From positions 6,915,501 to 6,979,500 of the forward strand of contig NZ_CP041656.2 in NCBI RefSeq assembly GCF_007290395.2: a DNA stretch of 64,000 nt. The letters run 5' to 3'. The DNA is from Bradyrhizobium cosmicum (GTDB lineage Bacteria > Pseudomonadota > Alphaproteobacteria > Rhizobiales > Xanthobacteraceae). The notes under the pieces are model-generated. The model was not told the DNA's origin, made no database searches, and saw nothing but the letters and a program-made list of their open reading frames with translations. The translations under genes were made by a program, and so were the position numbers. Position 1 is the first letter of the stretch. Each line of letters starts with the position of its first letter. This document shows, in pieces, positions 20,402 to 28,432 of the stretch.

Positions 20402-21525
20402 CCGAAGCGACCGTTGAACGTATCAGGCTGTTCCTGATCGAAAGCCCGATCAAGATGGCCCGCCTGCAGGGCGTCGGCAACGTCAAGGGCACGGTGAAAC
20501 GTGTCCTGCTTGAGCTCACCGCGAGCGACGGCGTGATCGGCTGGGGCGAGGCGGCACCGTGGGAGGTGTTCACGGGAACGCCGGAAGCGGCGTTCTCCGC
20601 GCTCGACATTTATTTAAGGCCAATCGTGCTCGGCAAGCCGGTGCGCCGCATCCGCGCGCTGATGGCCGAGCTCGACCGCGCATTGGTCGGGCACGCCGAA
20701 GCGAAAGTCGCGATCGAGATGGCGCTGCTCGACATCGTCGGAAAATCGTCGAGGCTCTCGGTCGCCGACCTGCTCGGCGGCCGGGTGCGCGACACGATTC
20801 CCCTCTCCTTCTCGATCGCCGATCCCGATTTCGCCGCCGATCTCGAACGCATGCGGAAAATGGTTCCGGACGGGAACGTGATCTACAAGGTCAAGACCGG
20901 GGTGAAGCCGCATCGCGAGGACCTCGAGCATCTCGAGGCGATCCGCAACGAGTTCGGCGACAAGGTCGACCTTCGCGTCGACTACAATCAGGCCTTGGCG
21001 CCGTTCGGCGCCATCAAGATCCTGCGCGACGTCGAGCAGTTCGCGCCGACCTTCATCGAGCAGCCGGTACCGCGCAAATATCTCGACGTGATGGCGCAGC
21101 TCACCGCGGCGCTGGAAACGCCCGTGCTCGCCGACGAAAGCTGCTTCGATCGCCGCGACATGATGGAGGTGGTGCGGCGCGAGGCGGCCGACGCCGTCTC
21201 GATCAAACTGATGAAGGCCGGCGGCCTGTTCGAGGCCCAGGCGATCATGGCGATCGCCGATATCGCCGGCCTGCCCGGCTATGGCGGCACGCTATGGGAG
21301 GGCGGCATCGGGCTGGCCGCCGGCACACAGCTCATCGCGGCGACGCCGGGGATCTCGCTCGGCTGCGAGTTCTACATGCCGCATCATGTACTGACCGAGG
21401 ACGTGCTGGAAGAGCGAATCGCCAACCGCGCCGGTCATGTGGTGGTGCCGGATGGGCCCGGCCTCGGCATCCGCGTCAGCGAAGCCTCGGTCCGCGCCAA
21501 CGCGCGGGTGCTGGCGGAGGCGTAG
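20398..21525 (+). CDS. Enolase-superfamily enzyme, muconate cycloisomerase/dipeptide epimerase type
   Basis: A 375-residue TIM-barrel enzyme of the muconate-lactonizing subgroup, which abstracts a proton alpha to a carboxylate. The base motif is KVK in VIYKVKTG; the metal ligands are Asp in LRVDYNQA, Glu in FIEQPV and Asp in LADESCF; the second-side Lys is in SIKLMKAGG. The N-terminal capping domain is complete. The subgroup contains cycloisomerases, N-succinylamino acid racemases and dipeptide epimerases. Co-translation with an amino-acid-type ABC importer makes an amino acid derivative a reasonable substrate, but this is inference. It overlaps the SDR gene by four bases and ends the operon. 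Confidence 0.85.
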   Translation: MTEATVERIRLFLIESPIKMARLQGVGNVKGTVKRVLLELTASDGVIGWGEAAPWEVFTGTPEAAFSALDIYLRPIVLGKPVRRIRALMAELDRALVGHAEAKVAIEMALLDIVGKSSRLSVADLLGGRVRDTIPLSFSIADPDFAADLERMRKMVPDGNVIYKVKTGVKPHREDLEHLEAIRNEFGDKVDLRVDYNQALAPFGAIKILRDVEQFAPTFIEQPVPRKYLDVMAQLTAALETPVLADESCFDRRDMMEVVRREAADAVSIKLMKAGGLFEAQAIMAIADIAGLPGYGGTLWEGGIGLAAGTQLIAATPGISLGCEFYMPHHVLTEDVLEERIANRAGHVVVPDGPGLGIRVSEASVRANARVLAEA

Positions 21526-21531
21526 GCGCCC

Positions 21532-21676
21532 CGTCATTCCGGGGGTACGCAGCGCGAGCCCGGAATCCATAACCAGGGAAGTAGTCTTCGCGCGAGCTGG
21601 TTCACCACGAATCTTCGCCAAACTTCTCCCTGTGGTTATGGGTCCCGGGTTCGCGCTTTGCGCGCCCCGGGACGAC
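21532..21676. repeat. Intergenic inverted repeat, family B (CGTCATTCCGGG type)
   Basis: Outer arms CGTCATTCCGGGG and CCCCGGGACGAC; inner arms CGGAATCCATAACCAGGGA and CCTGTGGTTATGGGTCCCGG pair, giving a ~145-bp fold-back. It resembles the elements at 5132 and 39836. It occupies most of the 256-bp gap before the HIT gene. Confidence 0.85.
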
Positions 21677-21781
21677 AGCGGAGCATGCCGCCCCCGCGGC
21701 CCCTAACCTTCCCCTCTGGGACTCGGTATCGTATGGTCCGACCAAACAAGCCCGACCCCATCGGGCCATCCGGAAACGCAT

Positions 21782-22201
21782 ATGTCCGAACCCGCCTGGT
21801 CGCTGCACTCCCGCCTGAAAGAGGACACCATCGACATCGGCGATTTGCCGCTGTCGAAGGTGCTGGTCATCAAGGACGCGCATTATCCCTGGCTACTGCT
21901 GGTGCCGCGGCGACCCGATGCGGTCGAGATCATCGACCTCGACGAGGTCCAGCAGGCGCAACTGATGACGGAGATTTCCCGCGTCTCGCGCGCGCTGAAG
22001 GAGATCACCAGATGCGACAAGCTGAACATCGCGGCGCTCGGCAACCTCGTGCCGCAGCTTCACGTGCACATCATCGCGCGCCGCACCGGTGACGCCGCCT
22101 GGCCGAGGCCGGTCTGGGGTGTGATGCAGCCTCTGGCGCATGATGCCACCGAGGTGCAGAATTTCATCAGCGCGCTTCGCAAGAAAATCTGGTTGGGTTG
22201 A
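21782..22201 (+). CDS. HIT-family nucleotide hydrolase/transferase-like protein
   Basis: A 139-residue protein with the histidine-triad fold. The active-site strand reads QLHVHIIARR: the second and catalytic His are present, but the first His of the HxHxH triad is Gln, a variation seen in a subgroup of bacterial HIT proteins. The substrate is probably a nucleotide conjugate such as Ap4A; this is not provable here. It is followed after ten bases by nudC, another nucleotide hydrolase, so the two likely form one transcription unit with pfkB. Confidence 0.85.
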   Translation: MSEPAWSLHSRLKEDTIDIGDLPLSKVLVIKDAHYPWLLLVPRRPDAVEIIDLDEVQQAQLMTEISRVSRALKEITRCDKLNIAALGNLVPQLHVHIIARRTGDAAWPRPVWGVMQPLAHDATEVQNFISALRKKIWLG

Positions 22202-22211
22202 AAGAACAATA

Positions 22212-23156
22212 ATGTCAGCATTCGACTCGTTTCCGCTGGGACAGCCGGCCTTCGTCACCAACATCCTCGATCGCGCCGCGCATCTGCGCCGCGACGACGA
22301 AAAGCTGTTCGCGATGGAGCAGAAGCCGTCGTCGCGCGCCTATGTCGTCTACCGCGACTCGCTGCTGGTGAAGCGCGAGGGCGAACAGGTGCGCGCTCTG
22401 CTGGGACTCGACGAGGCGCTGAAATGTGGTGCCAATCCCGGCACGATCTTTCTGGGGCTTCGCGACGGCGCCGCGATGTTCGGCATGGGCCTGTCGCAGG
22501 CCGCTGCCGAGAAACTGGTCGGGCGCGAGGACTACACCGTCACCGAGCTGCGTGGCATGGCGATGCAGGGCGCGATCCCGCCGCAGGAGCTTTCGGCGGT
22601 CGCGATGGCGAAGTCGATGGTGAGCTGGCATCAGCGCCACGGCTATTGCGCCAATTGCGGCAGCCGCAGCGCGATGAAGGAAGGCGGCTGGAAGCGCGAA
22701 TGCCCGACCTGCAAGGCGGAGCATTTTCCCCGCACCGATCCGGTCGTGATCATGCTGGTCGCTTCCGGCGAGAAGTGCCTGCTCGGCCGCCAGAAGCAGT
22801 TTCCGCCGGGCATGTATTCCTGCCTCGCCGGCTTCGTCGAGGCCGCCGAGACCATCGAGGACGCCGTGCGCCGCGAGATCCTGGAAGAGTCCGGCATCAG
22901 CTGCACCGACGTGCAATACTACATGACCCAGCCATGGCCCTACCCGTCATCGCTGATGATCGGCTGCAGCGCGCGGGCGCTGAACGAAGACATCGTCGTC
23001 GACCATTCCGAGTTGGAGGATGCGCGCTGGTTCACGCGCGAGGAGGCGGCCCTGATGCTGACGCGGACGCACCCGGACGGCCTCGCCGGCCCGCATCCCT
23101 TCGCGATCGCCCATCATCTGCTCGGCCGCTGGGTGCACGACAAGAGCGGCTCCTGA
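22212..23156 (+). CDS. nudC: NAD(H) pyrophosphatase NudC
   Basis: Nudix hydrolase that cleaves NAD(H) and can decap NAD-capped RNA. The 314-residue product has an N-terminal domain, a four-Cys zinc ribbon (YCANCGSRS and CPTCKAEHFPR) and the Nudix box GFVEAAETIEDAVRREILEE ending SGI, followed by the family SQPxP-like motif as MTQPWPYPSSLM. All are in NudC order. The ATG at 22212 gives the usual length. Confidence 0.95.
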   Translation: MSAFDSFPLGQPAFVTNILDRAAHLRRDDEKLFAMEQKPSSRAYVVYRDSLLVKREGEQVRALLGLDEALKCGANPGTIFLGLRDGAAMFGMGLSQAAAEKLVGREDYTVTELRGMAMQGAIPPQELSAVAMAKSMVSWHQRHGYCANCGSRSAMKEGGWKRECPTCKAEHFPRTDPVVIMLVASGEKCLLGRQKQFPPGMYSCLAGFVEAAETIEDAVRREILEESGISCTDVQYYMTQPWPYPSSLMIGCSARALNEDIVVDHSELEDARWFTREEAALMLTRTHPDGLAGPHPFAIAHHLLGRWVHDKSGS

Positions 23157-23169
23157 GCGGAGACCGTCG

Positions 23170-24117
23170 ATGGCCGGGATCGCCCCGCGCATCCTCTGCG
23201 TCGGCATTCCCGTGCGCGACCTCACCTTTCGTGTCGAGACCGTGCCCGACCGCGGCAGCAAGGCCAACGCCAGCCATTTCGCCGAGATCTGCGGCGGCAA
23301 TGCGCTCAATGCCGCGATCGCGATTGCCCGGCTCGGCGGCCAAGTCTCGTTCGCCGGACCGATGGGCGACGTGGGGGAAACATCGAGCGCCTTCATTCTT
23401 GAGCGGATGGCGCAGGAGGGCATCGAGACCACGCACATCGTGCGTATGCCGGGTCTCGCGACGCCGGTCTCCGCGATCATGATCGAGCCCTCCGGCGAGC
23501 GGACACTCACGATCTATCGCGATCCCGGCCTTTGGAGCGTGAGCCTGCCCGATGTCGAGGAGCTGCTGGCGGATTGCCAGGCGGTTCTGGTCGAGAGCCG
23601 CTGCGCCGCTTTCTGTACCGACCTCTGTGTCGAAGCACGCCGCCGCGGCATTGCCGTCGTCGTCGGCGTCGATCGCGCGATGGCACTGACCGATGGCCTG
23701 CTCACGGCGGCCTCGCACCTGCTGTTCGCCAGTGCGCAGCTGCAGGAGACCACCGGCGTGGCCGATGACGGCGAAGCCTTGCGACATCTGTCGCGGCTGA
23801 CGCCGGCCTTTCTGGCCGCGACGCGCGGCCCGCGCGGCGCCATCTGGTTGGACGAAACGGGCGAGTTGGACGAGACACCGGCGTTTCCGGTCGAAGCCAT
23901 CGATACACTTGGCGCCGGAGACGTCTTCCACGGCGCTTTCACGCTTCGCCTCTCCGAAGGGGCCGATGTGCGGGAGGCACTGCGATTCGCCGCGGCGGCC
24001 GCAGCATTGAAATGCACCCGCCATGGCGGCGGGCTCGCCGCCCCGCAGCGCCTTGAAATTGAAGAGATTTTACGTGGTTACCGAGAGCCAACGCTAAACG
24101 CACCGCCAAGATTATAG
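23170..24117 (+). CDS. PfkB-family carbohydrate kinase
   Basis: A 315-residue sugar kinase of the ribokinase family. The N-terminal substrate region has GGNALNAAIAIARLGG; the C-terminal signature is DTLGAGDVFHGAF with the catalytic Asp in GAGD. The exact sugar cannot be told from sequence. It starts 13 bases after nudC on the same strand. The region after it holds two inverted repeats in front of an Lrp-type regulator gene. Confidence 0.88.
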   Translation: MAGIAPRILCVGIPVRDLTFRVETVPDRGSKANASHFAEICGGNALNAAIAIARLGGQVSFAGPMGDVGETSSAFILERMAQEGIETTHIVRMPGLATPVSAIMIEPSGERTLTIYRDPGLWSVSLPDVEELLADCQAVLVESRCAAFCTDLCVEARRRGIAVVVGVDRAMALTDGLLTAASHLLFASAQLQETTGVADDGEALRHLSRLTPAFLAATRGPRGAIWLDETGELDETPAFPVEAIDTLGAGDVFHGAFTLRLSEGADVREALRFAAAAAALKCTRHGGGLAAPQRLEIEEILRGYREPTLNAPPRL

Positions 24118-24125
24118 ACTTGCGA

Positions 24126-24140
24126 TAGAAGATTTTTCTA
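24126..24140. promoter_or_regulatory. Candidate Lrp/AsnC operator
   Basis: TAGAAGATTTTTCTA matches the 15-base Lrp consensus YAGHAWATTWTDCTR at 14 positions and is the core of a palindrome (ATAGAA...TTCTAT). It lies 44 bases before the Lrp-type gene, suggesting autoregulation. Confidence 0.6.
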
Positions 24141-24142
24141 TA

Positions 24143-24165
24143 TATGAGGGAAAGCAACCCTCATA
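24143..24165. promoter_or_regulatory. Perfect 8-bp-arm inverted repeat before the Lrp-type gene
   Basis: TATGAGGG and CCCTCATA flank AAAGCAA. It ends 19 bases before the start codon, in the expected 5' leader, and may be an operator half of the Lrp region or an RNA hairpin. Confidence 0.45.
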
Positions 24166-24184
24166 ATGGAACAAAGTTCTTCCA

Positions 24185-24694
24185 ATGACTGATGTAGCCC
24201 TCCAGGTTCCCGAGACCAGCCGTCGCCTCGACGCCATCGACCGCAAGATCCTGATGGTGCTCCAGGATGATGCCTCCCTGTCCGTCGCCGAGATCGGCGA
24301 CCGCGTCGGGTTGTCATCGACCCCCTGCTGGAAGCGCATCCAGCGGCTCGAGGCGGACGGCGTGATCATCAAACGGGTGGCGCTGGTCGATCAGAACAAG
24401 ATCGGGCTCGGCATCTCCGTGTTCGTGTCGGTGGAGAGCGCCGACCATTCGGACGCCTGGCTGAAGAAGTTCGCCGAGGCCGTCAGCGCGATGCCGGAAG
24501 TGATGGAATTCTACCGGATGGCCGGCGACGTCGACTACATGCTGCGCGTCGTGGTCGCGGACATGCAGGCGTATGACATCTTCTACAAGAAGCTGATCAG
24601 CGCGGTGCCGCTGAAGAATGTCACCTCGCGCTTTGCGATGGAGAAGATCAAGTCCGTGACCACGCTGCCGATCCCGGCAGTGGTTACGGCCTGA
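24185..24694 (+). CDS. Lrp/AsnC-family transcriptional regulator
   Basis: A 169-residue regulator. Residues ~15-65 form the winged helix (LDAIDRKILMVLQDDASLSV, then EIGDRVGLSSTPCWKRIQRL), and ~75-160 form the RAM/ActD ligand domain (VFVSVESADHSDAWLKKF, EFYRMAGDVDYMLRVVVADM). Such proteins sense amino acids and form octamers. The intergenic region before it holds a strong Lrp-like site, so it probably controls itself. It converges with the sensor kinase gene, three bases away. The target genes are unknown; the PfkB kinase and the ABC operon nearby are candidates only by position. Confidence 0.93.
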   Translation: MTDVALQVPETSRRLDAIDRKILMVLQDDASLSVAEIGDRVGLSSTPCWKRIQRLEADGVIIKRVALVDQNKIGLGISVFVSVESADHSDAWLKKFAEAVSAMPEVMEFYRMAGDVDYMLRVVVADMQAYDIFYKKLISAVPLKNVTSRFAMEKIKSVTTLPIPAVVTA

Positions 24695-24697
24695 GTC

Positions 24698-26047
24698 TCA
24701 CGCCGGCTGAAACACCGGCAGCGCGACATTGACCCGCGTACCTCCGCCGGGGGCCGCGGCAATACCGATCGTTCCGCCATGCGCCTCGACCAGGCTGCGC
24801 ACCACGGCGAGGCCGAGGCCGGCGCCGCCGGTTGCACGGTTGCGGGACTTCTCCAGCCGAAGGAACGGTTCCAGCACGGCCTGGCGCTGATCGTCGGGAA
24901 TGCCGGCCCCCTCGTCGTCGATCGACACGACGACGGCACCGTCCTTCAACGCGGTCCTGACATGCGCGGCATGGCCATAGGCGAGCGCGTTGTCGATGAT
25001 GTTGGCGAGGATTCGCCGTAGCGCCAGCCGGTCGCCAAGCACGACCGCATTCCGCACGCGCTCATCAATGACCAGATCGACCGGTGCGCCCTGAGCGCGC
25101 CGGTCGTGCACCTCGACGGCGACCAGCGCGGCCAGCTCCACCATTTCCTGCGACAGGCCGCCGGCGCCGGCGCGCGTCGACAACAGCGCGTCGTCGAGCA
25201 GCCGGATCATGTCGTCGATATCGGCAACCGCCCGCTGCCGCTCGGCATCATCGGGGATGTGCTCGACCCGCAGCCGCAGCCGTGTCGCAAAAGTCCTGAC
25301 GTCATGGGCGATACCCCCGACCAGCGTCATGCGAGCCCGCAGCATCTCCGCAAGCCGCCCCTGCAAGCGGTTGAACGCGGCGATAACGGCGCGGATTTCC
25401 GGCGCACTGCGACGCGCATCCGGCAGCGGCGGCGGATCGGCCGACAGGTCGACGCGATCGACCGCCGCGGCGAGTTGCGCCAGCGGCCGCGTCTCGCGCT
25501 GCATGACAAGGAGCGCCAGCAGCGCCACGATTGATCCGAACAGGCCCGCGCCGAAACCGACCGGCAGGCCGAACGGCGTGACCGGCAGGCGGGTATAGGC
25601 ATCGACGATCAGCATCTCGCCGCTGCGCAGGCCGATGCGGAATTCGATCGCGTTGGCCATCAGCCGCGCGAGGCGGGGAAACCAGCGGCTGGCGCGATGG
25701 TCGGGCGGCGACACGATTTCGACCGGGCGCCCCGCTAAACCCGCGGCATAGGTCTCGCGCAATTGTTGCTGCGGCGGCGGCGTCTCTCCGTTGACCGGCG
25801 CGCCATCCGGCGCAATTCGAACCTTGAACTGCGGCGACGACACGGCATCGAGCACAGACCGCCGCTCGCCGGCGGCCGTCCGCTCGACCAGCGTCGCGAG
25901 CGCATCGAGACGCGCAGGCGAGGGCCGCGTCAGCTCGTTCTCCTGCACGGTGGTCCGGTAGAAGATCGCCATGATCACAGTCATCACCACCGTGAACCCG
26001 ATCAGCCCGATCAGGGCCAGCCGCGCGGCAAGCGTCACCCGCAGCAT
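24698..26047 (-). CDS. Two-component sensor histidine kinase, EnvZ-like
   Basis: A 449-residue inner-membrane kinase. Membrane helix 1 spans ~8-30 and helix 2 ~160-182, enclosing a ~130-residue periplasmic sensor rich in Arg and Pro. A HAMP region follows to ~240, then the H-box GGIAHDVRTF with phospho-acceptor His248, N-box RRILANIIDNALAYG (Asn353 region), G1 DDEGAGIP near 378-385, and G2 GGAGLGLAVVRSL. The start ATG overlaps the stop of the response regulator (TGATG). The signal is unknown. Confidence 0.94.
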   Translation of the reverse strand: MLRVTLAARLALIGLIGFTVVMTVIMAIFYRTTVQENELTRPSPARLDALATLVERTAAGERRSVLDAVSSPQFKVRIAPDGAPVNGETPPPQQQLRETYAAGLAGRPVEIVSPPDHRASRWFPRLARLMANAIEFRIGLRSGEMLIVDAYTRLPVTPFGLPVGFGAGLFGSIVALLALLVMQRETRPLAQLAAAVDRVDLSADPPPLPDARRSAPEIRAVIAAFNRLQGRLAEMLRARMTLVGGIAHDVRTFATRLRLRVEHIPDDAERQRAVADIDDMIRLLDDALLSTRAGAGGLSQEMVELAALVAVEVHDRRAQGAPVDLVIDERVRNAVVLGDRLALRRILANIIDNALAYGHAAHVRTALKDGAVVVSIDDEGAGIPDDQRQAVLEPFLRLEKSRNRATGGAGLGLAVVRSLVEAHGGTIGIAAAPGGGTRVNVALPVFQPA

Positions 26048-26769
26048 CACGACACCTGCCTGACGGTCGCGGTGAACAGATAGCCGCCGTTGCGCACCGT
26101 CGTGATCAGGTTGGAGCCGGGGCTTGCAGCATCGAGCTTGCGGCGCAGCCGCGAGATCAGCATGTCCACCGTGCGGTCGAACGGCTCCGCCGAACGGCCA
26201 CGGGTCCAGTCGAGGATCTGGTCGCGCGTGAGCACCCGGCGCGGCCGCTGCACGAAACAGCCCAGCAGGTCGAACTCGGCGCTCGTCAGTTGCAGTGCAG
26301 CCGTCTCGGCCTCCGGCGTCTCCACACTGCGGGAATCGAGATCGATCACGAACCGGTCGAATGCGAAGCGGCGAACCAGGGGCCTCGGCGACGTACCGTT
26401 GGCGCGACGCAAAATGGCGCGAACCCGCGCCAGCAGCTCGCGAGGCCCGAACGGCTTTGCAAGATAATCGTCGGCCCCCATCTCGAGGCCGACGACGCGA
26501 TCGATCTCGTCGCTCTTGGCGGTGAGCATCAGGATCGGGATGGAATCGTCGGCACGCAGGCGGCGGCAGATCGAAAGCCCGTCCTCGCCCGGCAGCATCA
26601 GGTCGAGGATCACGAGATCGGGCCGCAGGCGCTGGAGCATGGCATCCATCGCCTTGCCGTCGCCGACGCAAGCGACCTCGAAGCCCTCGCGCCGCATGAA
26701 ATCGGCGACGAGGCGGCTGATCTCGGGATCGTCCTCCACCATGAGAATCGTGGCCGATTGGGTGTTCAT
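26047..26769 (-). CDS. OmpR-family response regulator
   Basis: A 240-residue regulator paired with the kinase downstream. The receiver domain has the acid pair Asp13-Asp14, phospho-acceptor Asp56 in LVILDLMLPGEDG, and Lys105 in YLAKPFGPREL. The C-terminal winged helix has LTSAEFDLLGCFVQRPRRVL and the recognition part RTVDMLISRLRRKLD. I start at ATG 26769; a GTG six bases earlier would add two residues. A tandem direct repeat ~50 bases upstream is a likely binding site. Confidence 0.95.
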   Translation of the reverse strand: MNTQSATILMVEDDPEISRLVADFMRREGFEVACVGDGKAMDAMLQRLRPDLVILDLMLPGEDGLSICRRLRADDSIPILMLTAKSDEIDRVVGLEMGADDYLAKPFGPRELLARVRAILRRANGTSPRPLVRRFAFDRFVIDLDSRSVETPEAETAALQLTSAEFDLLGCFVQRPRRVLTRDQILDWTRGRSAEPFDRTVDMLISRLRRKLDAASPGSNLITTVRNGGYLFTATVRQVS

Positions 26770-26818
26770 CGCCACATTCTGGATGACATGGCGGCGCGCG
26801 CAAGCCCGCAGGGGCCGA

Positions 26819-26838
26819 TGTTACACACTGTTACACGC
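26819..26838. promoter_or_regulatory. Tandem direct repeat, candidate OmpR-type regulator site
   Basis: TGTTACACAC is followed directly by TGTTACACGC: two copies in ten-base phase, one helical turn apart. OmpR-family regulators bind such tandem half-sites head to tail. It lies between the regulator gene and the divergent secreted-protein gene and could control both. Confidence 0.6.
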
Positions 26839-26955
26839 AGCCGACAAAGTCATAACAATCGTTTCGTCCCGGCCAAGCAGAAACGACGCGGCGCCCCCAG
26901 TCTCCTCGCATGGCTTCCGCCCACGGAACGCCCCCACCGTCAAGGAGACGACACC

Positions 26956-27177
26956 ATGACCAGATTTCTTCTCTCCACCCTCGTCATCGGCGCGCTTTCG
27001 GTCGCGGCCGCCGCGGACGCCAATGCCTGGACGCGGTCCGCGACCGCGAACGGTCCTCGTGGGACGTCGAGCGTCACCGCGACGGGCGGCTGCGCCAATG
27101 GAAGCTGCTCGCGCAACGTCACGCGCACGGGTCCTGCCGGCAACACCTACACCCGCAGCGGCACGATCTCGCGCTGA
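26956..27177 (+). CDS. Tiny secreted Thr/Gly-rich protein
   Basis: A 73-residue protein. A signal peptide (MTRFLLSTLVIGALSVAAAA, cleaved near ANA) leaves ~49 residues rich in Thr, Gly, Ser and Asn with Cys46 and Cys51. Two imperfect repeats of the form TRxxTxxGPxGxxxxxT are visible (SATANGPRGTSSVTAT and NVTRTGPAGNTYTRSG). A strong ribosome site (AAGGAG) precedes the ATG. No function is recognised. It lies divergent to the two-component genes, next to their candidate operator. Confidence 0.75.
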   Translation: MTRFLLSTLVIGALSVAAAADANAWTRSATANGPRGTSSVTATGGCANGSCSRNVTRTGPAGNTYTRSGTISR

Positions 27178-27252
27178 CCTCACCACGGCCGTCGTCGCGC
27201 CAGCCCCCGCGCGGCGACGGTCGATCGCACCGGACCAGAAAGGCCAATTCCC

Positions 27253-27567
27253 ATGCCATCCATCTTCGGCTCTACATCGCTCACACGAGCCGCAATCGTC
27301 ATCGCTCTCGGTGTCGCCGCCTCGACGCCCTCGCTCGCCCAATCCCAATTGCAGACCCAGCTGACCCCGCAGATGCGCAGCGAAGCGCGCGCGGTCATGC
27401 AGGCCTGCCGCACCGACTTTGACCGGCTGTGCAGCGACGTCACACCGGGTGGCGGACGCATCCTTGCCTGCCTGCAATCCCACGCCGGCCAGCTCACATC
27501 TCCCTGCGCGCAAGCCCTGCCACGCGCGCAGGCGCTCAGGGACAGCACCGGCGGCGCGCCGAAATAG
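27253..27567 (+). CDS. Secreted cysteine-rich-repeat protein
   Basis: A 104-residue exported protein: signal peptide to about residue 30 (ASTPSLAQ), then a single cysteine-rich GLG1-type repeat with Cys52, Cys60, Cys73 and Cys85 in the pattern CxxDxxRLCxxVxPGGGRIxxCLxxHxxxLxxxC. Similar short periplasmic proteins are common in Bradyrhizobium-like genomes, and their role is not established. It lies 75 bases after the small Thr-rich gene and nine before the hydroxylase gene. Confidence 0.8.
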   Translation: MPSIFGSTSLTRAAIVIALGVAASTPSLAQSQLQTQLTPQMRSEARAVMQACRTDFDRLCSDVTPGGGRILACLQSHAGQLTSPCAQALPRAQALRDSTGGAPK

Positions 27568-27576
27568 GAGGCCACC

Positions 27577-28416
27577 ATGGGTTACGCGTCAATCCTGCTC
27601 GACCCGACGTTCCGCCGCGTGATCCTGGCCACCGCGGTCGGCCTGATGTTGCTCGAATACGGTATCGGCCGGCTGGCGCATCGCGAGACCCACGACTGGC
27701 GCGAGAGCGTCGCATCTTTCGGCGTCGCACTGGGGCAGAACGTGCTGCGCGCGATCGAGGCCGGAGTTCTCGCCGTGCCGTTCGCGTTCTTCTACGAGCA
27801 TCGCCTGTTCGATTTCGCGCAGACCAGCCCGCCCGCGCTTGCGGGATTATTTCTCGGCAGCGAGTTTCTCTATTACTGGCAGCATCGGGCGTCGCACCGC
27901 ATTCGCTGGATGTGGGCAACTCATGCGGTGCATCACTCGACGACGCGATTGAACCTCACGGCGGCGATCCGGCTCGGCTGGACCGGCAACGTCTCCGGAA
28001 ATTTCCTGTTCTTCCTGCCGCTCTCGCTGATCGGATTTCATCCCTTCGCGATCGTGACCATGCTCGGGATCAACCTACTCTACCAGTTCTTCATCCATAG
28101 CGACTTCGGGCCAAACCTCGGCGTGCTCGAATGGGTGCTCAACACGCCCGCCCATCATCGTGTCCACCATGCCTGCAACGCACCGTGCCTCGACAGGAAC
28201 TATGGCGGCATCCTGATCGTGTTCGATCGCCTGTTCGGGACCTTTGCGGAGCATCCTGGAGACCAGCCGCTTCGTTTCGGCCTCGTCGGTGGCACGCCGT
28301 CCTTCAATCCGATCCGGATCGCGCTGGGCGAGTGGGTCGCCATGCTTGGCGATGCCTGGAGAGCGCGCGGCACGAGCGCGAAGCTGCGCGCACTGTTCGG
28401 GCCGCCAAGCGGTTGA
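27577..28416 (+). CDS. Sterol desaturase/fatty acid hydroxylase family protein
   Basis: A 279-residue integral membrane di-iron enzyme. Hydrophobic segments hold the family histidine boxes: HRASHRIRWMWATHAVHHS and later FFIHSD and HHRVHHACN, giving the eight or more His ligands expected. Members hydroxylate or desaturate lipids, including sterols, hopanoids, carotenoids and fatty acids; the substrate here is unknown. It follows the cysteine-rich protein gene by nine bases and is probably co-transcribed. Confidence 0.88.
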   Translation: MGYASILLDPTFRRVILATAVGLMLLEYGIGRLAHRETHDWRESVASFGVALGQNVLRAIEAGVLAVPFAFFYEHRLFDFAQTSPPALAGLFLGSEFLYYWQHRASHRIRWMWATHAVHHSTTRLNLTAAIRLGWTGNVSGNFLFFLPLSLIGFHPFAIVTMLGINLLYQFFIHSDFGPNLGVLEWVLNTPAHHRVHHACNAPCLDRNYGGILIVFDRLFGTFAEHPGDQPLRFGLVGGTPSFNPIRIALGEWVAMLGDAWRARGTSAKLRALFGPPSG

Positions 28417-28432
28417 GCGCCCGCAGGCGCTC
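28415..28432. terminator. Candidate bidirectional terminator hairpin
   Basis: GAGCGCC-CGCA-GGCGCTC, a perfect 7-bp stem with a 4-base loop, overlaps the stop codons of two convergent genes. There is no strong T-run on either side. Confidence 0.5.

Noticed and set aside
26048..26803. Long minus-strand extension of the histidine kinase frame through the response regulator
   Set aside because: The upstream part is an Arg-rich shadow of the regulator gene, which has intact receiver motifs in another frame; the kinase starts at the TGATG overlap.
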